Shown: positions 1 through 9,063 of the stretch, one piece after another | Layout of the letters: each line of letters begins with the position of its first letter | Position numbering within the stretch: position 1 is the stretch's first letter | NCBI RefSeq assembly: GCF_039529835.1 | Contig: NZ_CP154262.1 | Coordinates: 1,054,001-1,118,000 of the forward strand | Length of the DNA stretch: 64,000 nucleotides | Source: Arthrobacter sp. TMP15 | GTDB lineage: Bacteria; Actinomycetota; Actinomycetes; Actinomycetales; Micrococcaceae | Direction of reading: 5' to 3' | The notes under the pieces: generated by a model | The model's input: only the letters and a program-made list of their open reading frames with translations | What the model was told of the DNA's origin: nothing | The model's database searches: none | Made by a program: the position numbers and the translations under genes

Positions 1-666
1 AGGCCAGCAATCGTCACCCTTGATCTTGGTCTTCCTGACATTGACGGGTTTGAGGTAGCGCGGCGAGTCCGGCTCTTCAGCGATGCATACATCATCATGC
101 TTACCGGACGGGCAGATGAGATGGACACTTTATTGGGGCTGGAAACTGGTGCCGACGATTACCTGACAAAACCCTTCCGTCCTAGAGAACTCCGTGCCCG
201 CATCAGTGCAATGATGCGCCGGCCACGAGTATCCAGCGTAGAGAATGTGACGGCGCAGGTAGTTACTCCAGCGATCGTCAGTGATATGGAGAGTTCCGGC
301 TCTAAGGATCCAGCCTTAGCCGTGACGGCGACTGCTTTAGCTACTGAACCGCGCACTCTCAACGGACTGGTTTTTGATTGTGGTGACAGGACCGCTGAAG
401 TGGACGGCAAAGAACTGGAATTAACGCGCACGGAATTCGATCTGCTTGCAGCGCTCTTCGACAGCGGTAAGCAAGTACGCACAAAGTCGGACTTGGTGCG
501 CAGACTTCGAGGGGAAGAATACGATGTTGGTTCTTTCATCAGCGACTCGGATGAGCGGACGGTGGAAGTTCACATGGCTAACTTGCGTCGCAAACTGGGG
601 GATAACCCACGTGACCCGCGCTGGATCAAAACCGTGCGCGGCGTGGGGTACCGACTGGTGGTTTAG
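1..666 (+). CDS. OmpR-family response regulator (5' truncated by window edge)
   Basis: DNA-binding two-component response regulator, open from base 1 in the same frame, so the N-terminus lies outside the window. The visible receiver half starts just before the phospho-acceptor Asp (codon 8, context VTLDLGLPD), followed by the conserved Thr (MLTGR) and Lys (LTKPF). A long linker of about 45 residues leads to a winged-helix domain with typical OmpR/PhoB features (LTRTEFDLL, RTVEVHMANLRRKL, VRGVGYRL). Its receiver resembles that of the lone receiver at 6959. The cognate kinase is not visible: it may lie upstream, or be the kinase at 7308. Family assignment is secure; the regulon is unknown. Confidence 0.93.
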   Translation, partial: RPAIVTLDLGLPDIDGFEVARRVRLFSDAYIIMLTGRADEMDTLLGLETGADDYLTKPFRPRELRARISAMMRRPRVSSVENVTAQVVTPAIVSDMESSGSKDPALAVTATALATEPRTLNGLVFDCGDRTAEVDGKELELTRTEFDLLAALFDSGKQVRTKSDLVRRLRGEEYDVGSFISDSDERTVEVHMANLRRKLGDNPRDPRWIKTVRGVGYRLVV

Positions 667-678
667 TCCCGAAGATAT

Positions 679-1182
679 TTAGCTGGCGTGATTGTCCAAC
701 CATTTCTGGGCCAGCGTGGCTTGCAAGTTCAGTGCCCTCCCAATTACAGGTTCTGCCGCTGTGGCGATCTTGACACCGAGAAACGGCACGCCGGACTTGA
801 CACTGCCCGTGAGTTCCACGAGGGTGGATTCACCGGTGGCCGAGAGTTTCTGAAGAGCGGCGATATCAACCGGTGCACCGGTGACTTTGAGCTCTATGGC
901 GTTGTTGCGCGAGCCATCCGCTTCGGGAGCACTCCACGATTCAATCTGGGTCACTGTCAAGGTAGCACCAACAAACTTCTGCACAATCTCCGGCATCCGA
1001 GTAGTGGGAAGTGTGCGCACAGTCTTAGTGGTGAAAGCCGCGGTGGTGGGCCCGCTAATGGTGAATGACTTCAGCTCCCCACCAACTTCTTCGCTGACAT
1101 GTTTGATGAAGTCTGCATTAGTAAAGACATCTGTCACACGCTGAGCTGTTGCTGTGAGCGTCGTTGAGGCGGCAAGCGCCAT
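679..1182 (-). CDS. DUF2505 domain protein
   Basis: 167-aa protein matching the actinobacterial DUF2505 family, a START/polyketide-cyclase-like fold of unknown ligand. The N-terminus (LTATAQRVTDVFTNADFIKHV) and the GTLTVTQI-like central strand fit the family and the length is normal. There is no signal peptide or membrane segment, so it is probably cytosolic. The ATG at 1182 is preceded by a strong GGAGG (1187-1191, minus strand), which fixes the start. It converges on the response regulator with 12 nt between stops, and is divergent from mfd across 1183-1390. No function can be read from the neighbourhood. Confidence 0.85.
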   Translation of the reverse strand: MALAASTTLTATAQRVTDVFTNADFIKHVSEEVGGELKSFTISGPTTAAFTTKTVRTLPTTRMPEIVQKFVGATLTVTQIESWSAPEADGSRNNAIELKVTGAPVDIAALQKLSATGESTLVELTGSVKSGVPFLGVKIATAAEPVIGRALNLQATLAQKWLDNHAS

Positions 1183-1390
1183 GTTTCCTCCAAAATAGGG
1201 GGGTGTTAGGGGGTGCTCCTAGGATACCAAGCCCGGGGCACTGCGAGTAAGCTGGATTATGTCCCGGGGATTGTATTAATTTCCGGGCTTTCGTGCTGTC
1301 CCCGGTACGGTAAACAACGCGCGCACGCTGGCAGTGGCCATCAAGTGGGCAGTGGTCAGGCATCAACAGGCACCAAGGAGAAAATCACCC

Positions 1391-4300
1391 ATGAGTCTTG
1401 CAGGGTTGCGGACCGCGCTGTCACAGGATCCACTCTTCGCCAGGGTACGCAGCTACGCAGCGGCAGATCCCGCAACACGCAGCACGGACGTAGCCTTCAG
1501 CGCCCCTGCCGGCATGCGTGCCGTGCTCCTTGCCGAAGTAGCGGACGGGCTAAGCGAACGGAGTGCTACTGCAGCAGCCTCCGCTGACAGTGAACCAGGG
1601 GTGGTCCTGGCCATCACAGCGACAGGCCGCGAGGCAGAGGACACCGTGGCCGCGCTACGTTCGTACTTGCCCATTGGTTCGGTAGCGGAGTTCCCCAGTT
1701 GGGAAACGCTTCCGCACGAGCGGCTGTCTCCGCGCTCGGATACCGTGGGTCGCCGTCTTGCCGTTTTGCGCAGGCTGGCGCACCCCGAGCTCGACTCCGG
1801 AACTCACCTCCGGGTGATCGTGGCGCCGATCCGGGCTGTTGTGCAGCCGCTGGTAGCTGGTTTGGGTGAGCTTGTCCCGGTGCGCGTAAAAGTAGGCGAG
1901 GACATCCCGTTTACAGAATTGATCAAACTCCTATCTGATGCCGCATACGCTCGCGTAGACATGGTGACTCACCGGGGTGAATTTGCCGTTCGTGGTGGTA
2001 TTTTGGACGTATTTTCACCCACCGAAAACCACCCCGTTCGCATTGAATTTTTTGGCGACGAGGTTGAAGCCATGCGTTGGTTCAGCGTTGCCGATCAGCG
2101 CACCTTGACGTCAGTGAAAGGCAACATTTCCCACCCTGCTGAACTGTATGCCCCGCCGTGCCGCGAAATTTTGATCACCCCCGCCGTCATGTCCCGTGCC
2201 GCAAAGCTCAAAGATATGATGCCTGCCGCATCCGCCATGTTGGAAAAAATTGCTGGTGGCATAGCTGTAGAGGGCATGGAATCGTTGGCGCCGGCCCTAG
2301 TTGACGGTATGGTGGCGATGACATCGCTACTTCCGGCCAGCTCAATCACCGTGGTGCTGGACCCTGAAAAGGTCAGCGCCAGGGCGCACGATTTGGTATC
2401 CACCAACGAGGAATTCCTCGAAGCCGCCTGGTCCACAGCATCCGATGGCGGCAATGCACCCCTGGACCTGGCCTCAGCCTCTTTGCCTGCGGACGGAATC
2501 GACCTGGCAACAGCTGGATTCAAATCTTTGGCGGAGACACGCGAACTGACACTTGGCCATGGAGTGAGCTGGTGGACCATGAGCGCACTGGCGCAAGACG
2601 AGGAACTAGGGACAGCTACGGATGTACTAAATCTGCACGCGCGGGAACCTCGCGGTTACCGCGGTGATGTGGCAGAAATGATGGAGTTTATTGGTTCGCG
2701 GATCAAGGACCAGTGGCGCGTTGTTGTCGCGACGCAGGGCCCTGGCCCAGCCCAACGCCTTGCCGAGCTATTCCACGAAGCCAACATTCCGGCGTCGCGC
2801 GTTGAAACACTGGACCATGAACCGCAACCGGGGATTATTGAGGTGACCACAGCGGATACCGGACGTGGCTTTGTTCTTGACTCGCTGAAGCTAGGCCTGC
2901 TCACTGAAGCTGACCTGTTGGGGCGTGCCTCAGCCGTCTCTACCCGGGACATGCGCAAGATGCCTTCCAAACGCAGGAATGCCGTGGATCCTCTCCAGCT
3001 ACAAGCGGGGGATTACGTTGTTCACGAACAGCACGGTGTGGGCAAATTTGTTGAGTTGATTCAGCGCAAAGTAGTGGGCGCAGGAGTTGGCGGAGCCGCA
3101 GGACTGCGTGAATATTTGGTCTTGGAGTATGCCCCATCCAAGCGCGGTGCACCCGGGGACAAACTGTTTGTGCCCACCGATCAGCTGGATCAGGTGACCG
3201 CTTACGTAGGTGGGGACGCCCCGGCGCTGTCAAAAATGGGTGGTTCTGACTGGGCAGCCACTAAAGGCAAAGCTCGCAAGGCAGTTAAGGAAATTGCAGG
3301 AGAGCTCATCCGTTTGTATTCGGCCCGCATGGCAAGCCGTGGCTACGCTTTCGGAGCTGACACGCCCTGGCAGGCCGAGTTGGAGGAAGCCTTCCCGTAC
3401 GTGGAGACGCCGGACCAGCTCGTTGCCATCAACGAGGTCAAGGCTGACATGGAAAAGGAAGTCCCCATGGACAGGCTGATTTCCGGTGACGTGGGATATG
3501 GCAAGACTGAGATTGCTGTGCGTGCGGCTTTCAAGGCCGTTCAAGACGGCAAACAGGTTGCCATGCTTGTGCCCACCACGTTGTTGGCACAGCAGCACTA
3601 TGAAACGTTTAACGAACGCTTCTCCGGCTTTCCCATCCGCGTCAGACCGCTCTCTCGCTTCCAAACGGCAAAAGAGTCAAAGGAAATTGTTGAAGGGGTC
3701 AGAACCGGGACAGTGGATGTGGTCATTGGTACTCACCGGCTGCTTTCAAAGGACTTTGCGTTCAAGGACCTAGGGTTAGTGATTGTCGATGAGGAACAGC
3801 GCTTTGGTGTTGAGCACAAAGAAGCGCTGAAGAAGATGCGCACTAACGTGGATGTTCTGGCGATGAGTGCAACACCCATCCCGCGCACCTTGGAAATGTC
3901 TATGACGGGCATTCGTGAAACCTCCACTTTGGCCACACCGCCCGAGGAACGTCACCCTGTGTTGACCTATGTGGGTGCGCACAGCGACAAGCAGGTGGGT
4001 GCTGCGATCCGTCGCGAGCTCATGCGTGAAGGGCAGGTGTTTTATGTGCACAATCGGGTTAAATCAATTGAGCGCACCGCCGCCCATATTCAACAGTTGG
4101 TTCCTGACGCACGCGTAGCGGTGGCACATGGCCAGATGAGCGAGTCACGGCTGGAGCAGATCATTGTTGACTTCTGGGAGAAACGCTTTGATGTTTTGGT
4201 CTGCACAACCATCATTGAAACAGGACTGGATATTTCCAACGCCAACACGCTCATAGTGGAGCAAGCCAACAACTACGGGCTGTCCCAACTGCACCAGCTG

Positions 4301-5059
4301 CGCGGACGCGTGGGCCGCGGCCGTGAGCGTGCCTACGCCTACTTCCTCTACCCCGCGGACAAACCGCTGGGCGAGGTTGCGCTGGAGCGTTTGAAAGCTG
4401 TGGCAGCTCACAATGAGCTAGGTGCAGGAATGGCCTTGGCCATGAAAGATCTTGAAATTCGAGGAGCCGGAAACCTACTAGGCGGGGAGCAATCGGGCCA
4501 CATCCAAGGCGTTGGGTTCGATCTGTACATCCGGTTGGTGGGCGAGGCAGTAGCCGAATACCGCGGTGAAGGGGAGGAGCGGCTGGCGGAAATGAAGATT
4601 GAGCTGCCCGTCAATGCTCACTTACCGCACGACTACGTTCCCGGGGAGCGCCTGCGCCTTGAGGCTTATAGGAAACTCGCGGCAGCTGTCAGCGTTGAAG
4701 GAATAGCAGAGGTGCAGGCGGAACTGGTTGATCGGTACGGTGAGTTGCCTCCTGCCGCCACCAACCTCATTGCGGTGGCTCACTTTAAGGTGATGGCTCG
4801 CGGTGCAGGGCTTTCGGACGTAGCGTTGCAGGGGAACTTCATTAAGTTTGCCCCTGCCGATCTGCCCGAATCAAAGGTGATGCGTTTGATGCGCATGTAT
4901 CCGGGATCGTTGGTGAAACCGGCGTTGAATTCAGTGTTGATTCCGAAGCCCAAAACCGCGCGTATTGGTGGACGGGATCTAGCCGATGCTGAGGTTCTTA
5001 CCTGGGCGCAGGGGGTGCTTGAAGCGATCTTCGATGCGACAGCAGTGCCAACCGCTTGA
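1391..5059 (+). CDS. mfd: Transcription-repair coupling factor
   Basis: Mfd frees RNA polymerase stalled at DNA lesions and recruits UvrA for nucleotide excision repair. The 1,222-aa product has the full family layout: an N-terminal UvrB-like module (SWETLPHERLSP), an RNA-polymerase-interaction/CarD-like domain (DYVVHEQHGVGKFVEL), a RecG-like SF2 translocase with Walker A (GDVGYGKTE), a DEEQRFG box and a helicase C lobe (TTIIETGLDI, RGRVGRG), and a C-terminal TRCF domain. The ATG at 1391 is chosen over an earlier in-frame start at 1334 because AAGGAG (1375-1380) sits 10 nt upstream of it. The 208-nt gap before it holds the divergent promoters; I see no strong structure there. Confidence 0.97.
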   Translation: MSLAGLRTALSQDPLFARVRSYAAADPATRSTDVAFSAPAGMRAVLLAEVADGLSERSATAAASADSEPGVVLAITATGREAEDTVAALRSYLPIGSVAEFPSWETLPHERLSPRSDTVGRRLAVLRRLAHPELDSGTHLRVIVAPIRAVVQPLVAGLGELVPVRVKVGEDIPFTELIKLLSDAAYARVDMVTHRGEFAVRGGILDVFSPTENHPVRIEFFGDEVEAMRWFSVADQRTLTSVKGNISHPAELYAPPCREILITPAVMSRAAKLKDMMPAASAMLEKIAGGIAVEGMESLAPALVDGMVAMTSLLPASSITVVLDPEKVSARAHDLVSTNEEFLEAAWSTASDGGNAPLDLASASLPADGIDLATAGFKSLAETRELTLGHGVSWWTMSALAQDEELGTATDVLNLHAREPRGYRGDVAEMMEFIGSRIKDQWRVVVATQGPGPAQRLAELFHEANIPASRVETLDHEPQPGIIEVTTADTGRGFVLDSLKLGLLTEADLLGRASAVSTRDMRKMPSKRRNAVDPLQLQAGDYVVHEQHGVGKFVELIQRKVVGAGVGGAAGLREYLVLEYAPSKRGAPGDKLFVPTDQLDQVTAYVGGDAPALSKMGGSDWAATKGKARKAVKEIAGELIRLYSARMASRGYAFGADTPWQAELEEAFPYVETPDQLVAINEVKADMEKEVPMDRLISGDVGYGKTEIAVRAAFKAVQDGKQVAMLVPTTLLAQQHYETFNERFSGFPIRVRPLSRFQTAKESKEIVEGVRTGTVDVVIGTHRLLSKDFAFKDLGLVIVDEEQRFGVEHKEALKKMRTNVDVLAMSATPIPRTLEMSMTGIRETSTLATPPEERHPVLTYVGAHSDKQVGAAIRRELMREGQVFYVHNRVKSIERTAAHIQQLVPDARVAVAHGQMSESRLEQIIVDFWEKRFDVLVCTTIIETGLDISNANTLIVEQANNYGLSQLHQLRGRVGRGRERAYAYFLYPADKPLGEVALERLKAVAAHNELGAGMALAMKDLEIRGAGNLLGGEQSGHIQGVGFDLYIRLVGEAVAEYRGEGEERLAEMKIELPVNAHLPHDYVPGERLRLEAYRKLAAAVSVEGIAEVQAELVDRYGELPPAATNLIAVAHFKVMARGAGLSDVALQGNFIKFAPADLPESKVMRLMRMYPGSLVKPALNSVLIPKPKTARIGGRDLADAEVLTWAQGVLEAIFDATAVPTA

Positions 5060-5065
5060 AGCCGG

Positions 5066-6904
5066 TTATTCTGCGGTGAATCGCAGCAAACGCATGGAAT
5101 CCACCGCGGCCTCGCCGATACGGTTTAGCTGGGCTAGCGCCCCTTGGGCCGTTGCCGGGTCCGCTGCGAGGATCAGTTCTACGATTTGTGCCCCCGCAGT
5201 CTCTAGCTGTGTTGCGCCTACCATCGTGGCGGATACCCGGATGCTACCGGCCGCATCGTTAGCCTGCTCGTAATTTTGTGCCGCTACCGCCTGTTCCAGA
5301 CGTGCCATACGCTGAGGCCACATCATGGCGAAGGCATTCGAGAAGTTGGTGGCCAGTTCTGCGCTGCCTAAATCCTCAGCTAGTTGCGCCAGAGTCCGCC
5401 GGTCAAGAACTGGCAGCTCACCAAGCATGAATACATCGGCCATAGCTAGGACGTTTCTGCCATCCTTGTTCCTAGCCGTCTTCGCCCAAGAATTACGCCC
5501 GGTCAATAGACGGCCTATAGCGCGGGGATAGTACAAATACGTAGCATAAAGGTAGAATAACGCTCCAACGCCCAGCAGTAGTCCACCAAATCCTCGCCCT
5601 TCTGTCCGTGTTTTCCTGCGATACAGGACCCCCCAACTCGAGTAGGGGATTAAAAGAAATAGGACGATCACCAGAACCTGCAGAATTACTGCGCTGGCGT
5701 CGAGGAAACCGAATCTGCCCTCAATGAGCGCAAAGTAAGTGAGGATCGGGATGAGCAACAAGTTACCCATCATTATCAACGGCTGAGCCATGAAATAATG
5801 AATTTCAAGTGCACCAGAGAATCTAAGCGACTTGGACCGGCGAAGATCAGAAAGCAAAGAAGCACATTCCATGTTGCCTTGTGCCCAGCGGGTACGTTGC
5901 GTTAGCAGACGGCGCGTGAATGGTAAAGCCTCTTGCGAGACATGACCCTCAGGAACATAATGGTTTCGCCAGCCGAGCCCCAATATTCGCAGTCCAAGTT
6001 CGTAGTCTTCGGCGAGCTTATTGCCCCAAGGCTTGCCATACTTTGTTGCTACCTCATCTAGAACGGACAGCCGGGTGAACTGTCCGTTCCCACCCATACC
6101 GACGGTGCCTGTGCGCACTCGAAGCATCTGCATGGCAGAATTAGTGGCCCGAAACTCCAAATCCTGCATTTTAATCAAGTATCTGGCCAATGCGTTTGAA
6201 GGTGTTCCCCGTTCCGGCAGTGGCCTCCGATCATCGCGATTTTTCATCCACACTTCAAGTTGGGCGGCGCCGACGTTTGGATCGCCGAAGGACTCAGGTC
6301 CGGACAAAAATTTGAGCGAGTCGTCTGAGAGATAACCGTCGGCGTCAAGAATGCCAATAACAGTCCGTGCCCGGCGAGAACTGTCGCTTCCGATGAAATC
6401 CGAAACAATCGTGAAAGCGTGGTTGAGGGCTTCACCTTTGCCGATTCTAGCCTCAGGGGGTACCCGGGATATCAGGTGCACGCGTTTATCGAAATCCATG
6501 GCACGGGAGACTACGGCTGCGGTCCCGTCTTCACTTGAGTCATCGATAACCCAAACATGTGCAAAGGGAAAACTGGTGCGGGCAGCAGAAATAGTGGCCG
6601 CCACCACGGTTTCCTCGTCTCGGCAAGGGATCAGAAAGTGCCAATCCAGAATCTCCGGGTCGCCAATGTTATTTGGGCGTCTGCGCAAATAGGCGTAATA
6701 GAGCATCGAAATATAGGTCAGTGCGCACGAAGCCGTTAACGTCACTGCCAGCAGCGCGGTGTCACGCCAAGGATTTTCACCAAAGTCTCCGAATAGACCG
6801 GAGCTGCAAAATACCAAAAATGCTGCAGCACCATAGACGAGAGCCAAAGCAACCATGACCACTGAATCAGCGCAGTGTGGGGCACGAGGCTGGTTTGTTG
6901 GCAC
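5066..6904 (-). CDS. Processive GT2 glycosyltransferase with C-terminal histidine-less HPt-like domain
   Basis: Membrane family-2 glycosyltransferase, 612 aa from the GTG at 6904 (AAAGGGAAG 8 nt upstream). Longer starts up to 6958 would run through the divergent promoter. Two N-terminal membrane segments precede a catalytic domain with WVIDDSSEDGT, a DAD metal motif (about 187-189), AEDYELG and a QRTRW motif (about 336-340) typical of processive synthases such as cellulose, chitin or hyaluronan synthases; at least three further membrane segments follow. The last ~115 residues look like an HPt four-helix bundle (PVLDRRTLAQLAEDLGSAEL), but where HPt domains have A-A-H-S-L-[KR]-G-S this has AAGSIRVS: the phosphorylatable His is Gly553. 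It faces the receiver/kinase pair at 6959-8990, suggesting control of polymer synthesis by two-component signalling. Product sugar unknown. Confidence 0.85.
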   Translation of the reverse strand: MPTNQPRAPHCADSVVMVALALVYGAAAFLVFCSSGLFGDFGENPWRDTALLAVTLTASCALTYISMLYYAYLRRRPNNIGDPEILDWHFLIPCRDEETVVAATISAARTSFPFAHVWVIDDSSEDGTAAVVSRAMDFDKRVHLISRVPPEARIGKGEALNHAFTIVSDFIGSDSSRRARTVIGILDADGYLSDDSLKFLSGPESFGDPNVGAAQLEVWMKNRDDRRPLPERGTPSNALARYLIKMQDLEFRATNSAMQMLRVRTGTVGMGGNGQFTRLSVLDEVATKYGKPWGNKLAEDYELGLRILGLGWRNHYVPEGHVSQEALPFTRRLLTQRTRWAQGNMECASLLSDLRRSKSLRFSGALEIHYFMAQPLIMMGNLLLIPILTYFALIEGRFGFLDASAVILQVLVIVLFLLIPYSSWGVLYRRKTRTEGRGFGGLLLGVGALFYLYATYLYYPRAIGRLLTGRNSWAKTARNKDGRNVLAMADVFMLGELPVLDRRTLAQLAEDLGSAELATNFSNAFAMMWPQRMARLEQAVAAQNYEQANDAAGSIRVSATMVGATQLETAGAQIVELILAADPATAQGALAQLNRIGEAAVDSMRLLRFTAE

Positions 6905-6946
6905 TGTGGGGGCTTCCCTTTCAGCAGAAGTAAAGTAACTCTTCAC

Positions 6947-6952
6947 TATACT
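6947..6952 (+). promoter_or_regulatory. -10 element TATACT, leaderless start of receiver gene
   Basis: TATACT lies exactly 6 nt before the ATG at 6959, which would put the transcription start on the start codon. There is no Shine-Dalgarno sequence in front of this ATG, and no clear -35 hexamer. Confidence 0.6.
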
Positions 6953-6958
6953 GGGCAC

Positions 6959-7330
6959 ATGTTGGATTTTAGGGGAAAAAAAGCACTGGTCATTGAAGAC
7001 GACGACGATATCAGGGGATTGCTGGAAATAGTTCTGAGCCAGATGGGCTTCTCAGTTACTTCTTTGGCAACGGGTCGGGCCGGCTTAGAAAGTGCGCGTA
7101 GTGCTCGGCCAGATTTGATCACATTGGACATTGGGCTCCCGGACATTAATGGAGTGGCTGTTCTGCGGGAACTGCGGATCTTCCACGATGGAAAGGTGGT
7201 GATGCTCAGCGCCCGTGGGCGCCAAGGGGATATTGACAGTGCCATGGCCGCGGGAGCAGACGCTTACATTCTCAAACCATTCAGGGCGACTTCGTTAAAG
7301 CAAGAACTTGCGGAAATCATTAGGCGCTGA
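6959..7330 (+). CDS. Receiver-only response regulator (CheY-like)
   Basis: A 123-aa single receiver domain with acidic pocket IEDDDD (residues 12-17), phospho-acceptor Asp57 (LITLDIGLPD), Ser in VVMLSAR and Lys in ILKPF. There is no output domain, so it must act by protein contact or phosphorelay. The ATG at 6959 is preceded by TATACT at leaderless spacing; an upstream in-frame extension to 6875 lies in the divergent promoter and is rejected. It overlaps the start of the histidine kinase at 7308 and is divergent from the glycosyltransferase that carries an HPt-like domain. A natural but untested idea is that it docks on that domain. Confidence 0.92.
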   Translation: MLDFRGKKALVIEDDDDIRGLLEIVLSQMGFSVTSLATGRAGLESARSARPDLITLDIGLPDINGVAVLRELRIFHDGKVVMLSARGRQGDIDSAMAAGADAYILKPFRATSLKQELAEIIRR

Positions 7331-8990
7331 GCCGCCTCGCGGTGACACGGACGCCACTTTACATCGCGGGTTGAGAGTCACTGTGGGGGCGGATTTCTTT
7401 GCCTTACCCCGTGCGTACAGGGTACTGTGGAGCCAGACTCCGCTGACCGTTACCACCTTGATTGTGGTGCTGTTCTTGCTAGTCATTGACCCAGACTTGG
7501 TAACAAACGAGCTATTTAGTTTGGGTGTTGCAGGGGTCTTCTTACTGACAGGCGCTGCTGCGCTGCTGCGCTGGAGCCGGCTGCCGCACTGGTGCATGTG
7601 GCTGGTTCCATTGGCGGATTTCATTCCCATTGGCGCGATGGTCCATGGCACCAATTCCACTTTGAATGGTGTGAGCCTTTTATCCGTCTTTCCCGTGCTT
7701 TGGCTTGCGTGGTCGGACATTCCCCCGCTCGTCACAAGGATCGTTGCTTTTTTCGCTCCCTTGGCCATCGCATGGGCACCTTTCATTTTTGCCACTACCG
7801 AGCCCACCCGTTCAGGCTTGATCAAACCGTTGCTGATCCCATTGATCATGTTGGCGCTGGCTATCGCAGCCACGATCGTCACCAGAAGTTTGACCGTGCA
7901 GGCGAAACGTTTGACGGAAACTTCTACCATTGCGCACCGACGGGCATGGCATCTTGACACCATTATCAACGTGGCAGAGGTGGGAGTAGTTGTAGTGGAT
8001 GAAGAAGGGCGTGACGTTCTCATGAACACTCGACAGCGGACTTTTCACAGTTTGGCCGTACCTCCAGGCAAGCTCAATCCAACTGAAGCGGAACTACTAG
8101 TGTTCGGTTCTGACAGGACAACAGCTGTAGAGCCGGTCAAACGGCCGGTCCAGCGAGCAGTGGACGGGGCCGAATTTTCTGGTGAGCTGTATTGGTTGGG
8201 CAGGGGGGTCAATCAGCGTGCTATGTCAACGTCGGCACGACAAATAATTGATGACCGCGGGAACAACCAGGGAGCAGTTGTGGTGTTCCACGATGTGACG
8301 GAAGTGATGGAAGCGGTGGCGGCGCAAGAAGATTTCGTGGCCAGTGTATCCCACGAACTCCGCACGCCACTCACCTCCATTCTGGGTTACCTAGAACTGG
8401 TCATGGATGAGGAGAAAGACGACACGACGGCTGCCTATCTGAAAGTAATTTCCCGCAATGCCGAACGATTGTTGACCCTAGTCAGTGACTTACTGGACTC
8501 GACACGCGATGGCATGGCGGTCTCTTTGGTTCCGGAGGATGCGTATCCTCTGCTTATCTCGGCAGTGGACGCTGCCCGACCGCGTGCTGTGGAACGGGGT
8601 ATTACGCTTCGTCTGGATGCCAAAGAGGGGATGGTAGGTAGCTTTGATGGCGGCAGGATCAGTCAGGCTATTGATAACTTGATCTCCAATGCCATTAAAT
8701 TCTCCCCTACCTCCAGTGTTGTGGACGTTGTGGGGTGGAATGAGGATTCTGACGTGGTGGTGTTGGTACGTGACTACGGGGTGGGCATGAATGATGATGA
8801 ACAAGCACGGCTCTTCACACGCTTTTACCGAACTGATTCAGCCCGCAGTGCCGCTGTGCCAGGTGTTGGTTTGGGGCTGGCTATCACCAAAGACATTGTC
8901 GATGCCCACGGCGGAACTTTATCGGTACACAGCGAAACCGGGAAAGGGAGTACTTTCACTCTGAGGATTCCGGCACTGGGCAAACAATGA
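7308..8990 (+). CDS. Membrane sensor histidine kinase with PAS-like domain
   Basis: Hybrid-free sensor kinase of up to 560 aa. Five to six hydrophobic segments (about residues 46-195) form an N-terminal membrane sensor, followed by a PAS-like region (about 205-335), a HisKA dimerisation domain with phospho-acceptor His349 (VSHELRTPLTS) and a HATPase domain with N box (NLISNAIKFSP), G1 (DYGVGMN) and G2 (GVGLGLAI). The start is uncertain: TTG at 7308 overlaps the receiver gene by 23 nt; GTG at 7383 is the main alternative and still leaves all membrane segments. Numbering is from 7308. Overlap with the receiver implies co-transcription and a functional pair. Confidence 0.93.
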   Translation: MRKSLGAEPPRGDTDATLHRGLRVTVGADFFALPRAYRVLWSQTPLTVTTLIVVLFLLVIDPDLVTNELFSLGVAGVFLLTGAAALLRWSRLPHWCMWLVPLADFIPIGAMVHGTNSTLNGVSLLSVFPVLWLAWSDIPPLVTRIVAFFAPLAIAWAPFIFATTEPTRSGLIKPLLIPLIMLALAIAATIVTRSLTVQAKRLTETSTIAHRRAWHLDTIINVAEVGVVVVDEEGRDVLMNTRQRTFHSLAVPPGKLNPTEAELLVFGSDRTTAVEPVKRPVQRAVDGAEFSGELYWLGRGVNQRAMSTSARQIIDDRGNNQGAVVVFHDVTEVMEAVAAQEDFVASVSHELRTPLTSILGYLELVMDEEKDDTTAAYLKVISRNAERLLTLVSDLLDSTRDGMAVSLVPEDAYPLLISAVDAARPRAVERGITLRLDAKEGMVGSFDGGRISQAIDNLISNAIKFSPTSSVVDVVGWNEDSDVVVLVRDYGVGMNDDEQARLFTRFYRTDSARSAAVPGVGLGLAITKDIVDAHGGTLSVHSETGKGSTFTLRIPALGKQ

Positions 8991-9063
8991 CTCGATTTCT
9001 AAGATTCGCTTAAGTCATATTGGTGATTCGTGGGAGCGTCTTTCTGCGCAGCGCCAGGAGTCC

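Noticed and set aside
6905-6958. Longer glycosyltransferase start (GTG at 6958)
   Set aside because: Would run through the TATACT promoter of the divergent receiver gene; AAAGGGAAG supports the GTG at 6904. Not fully excluded.
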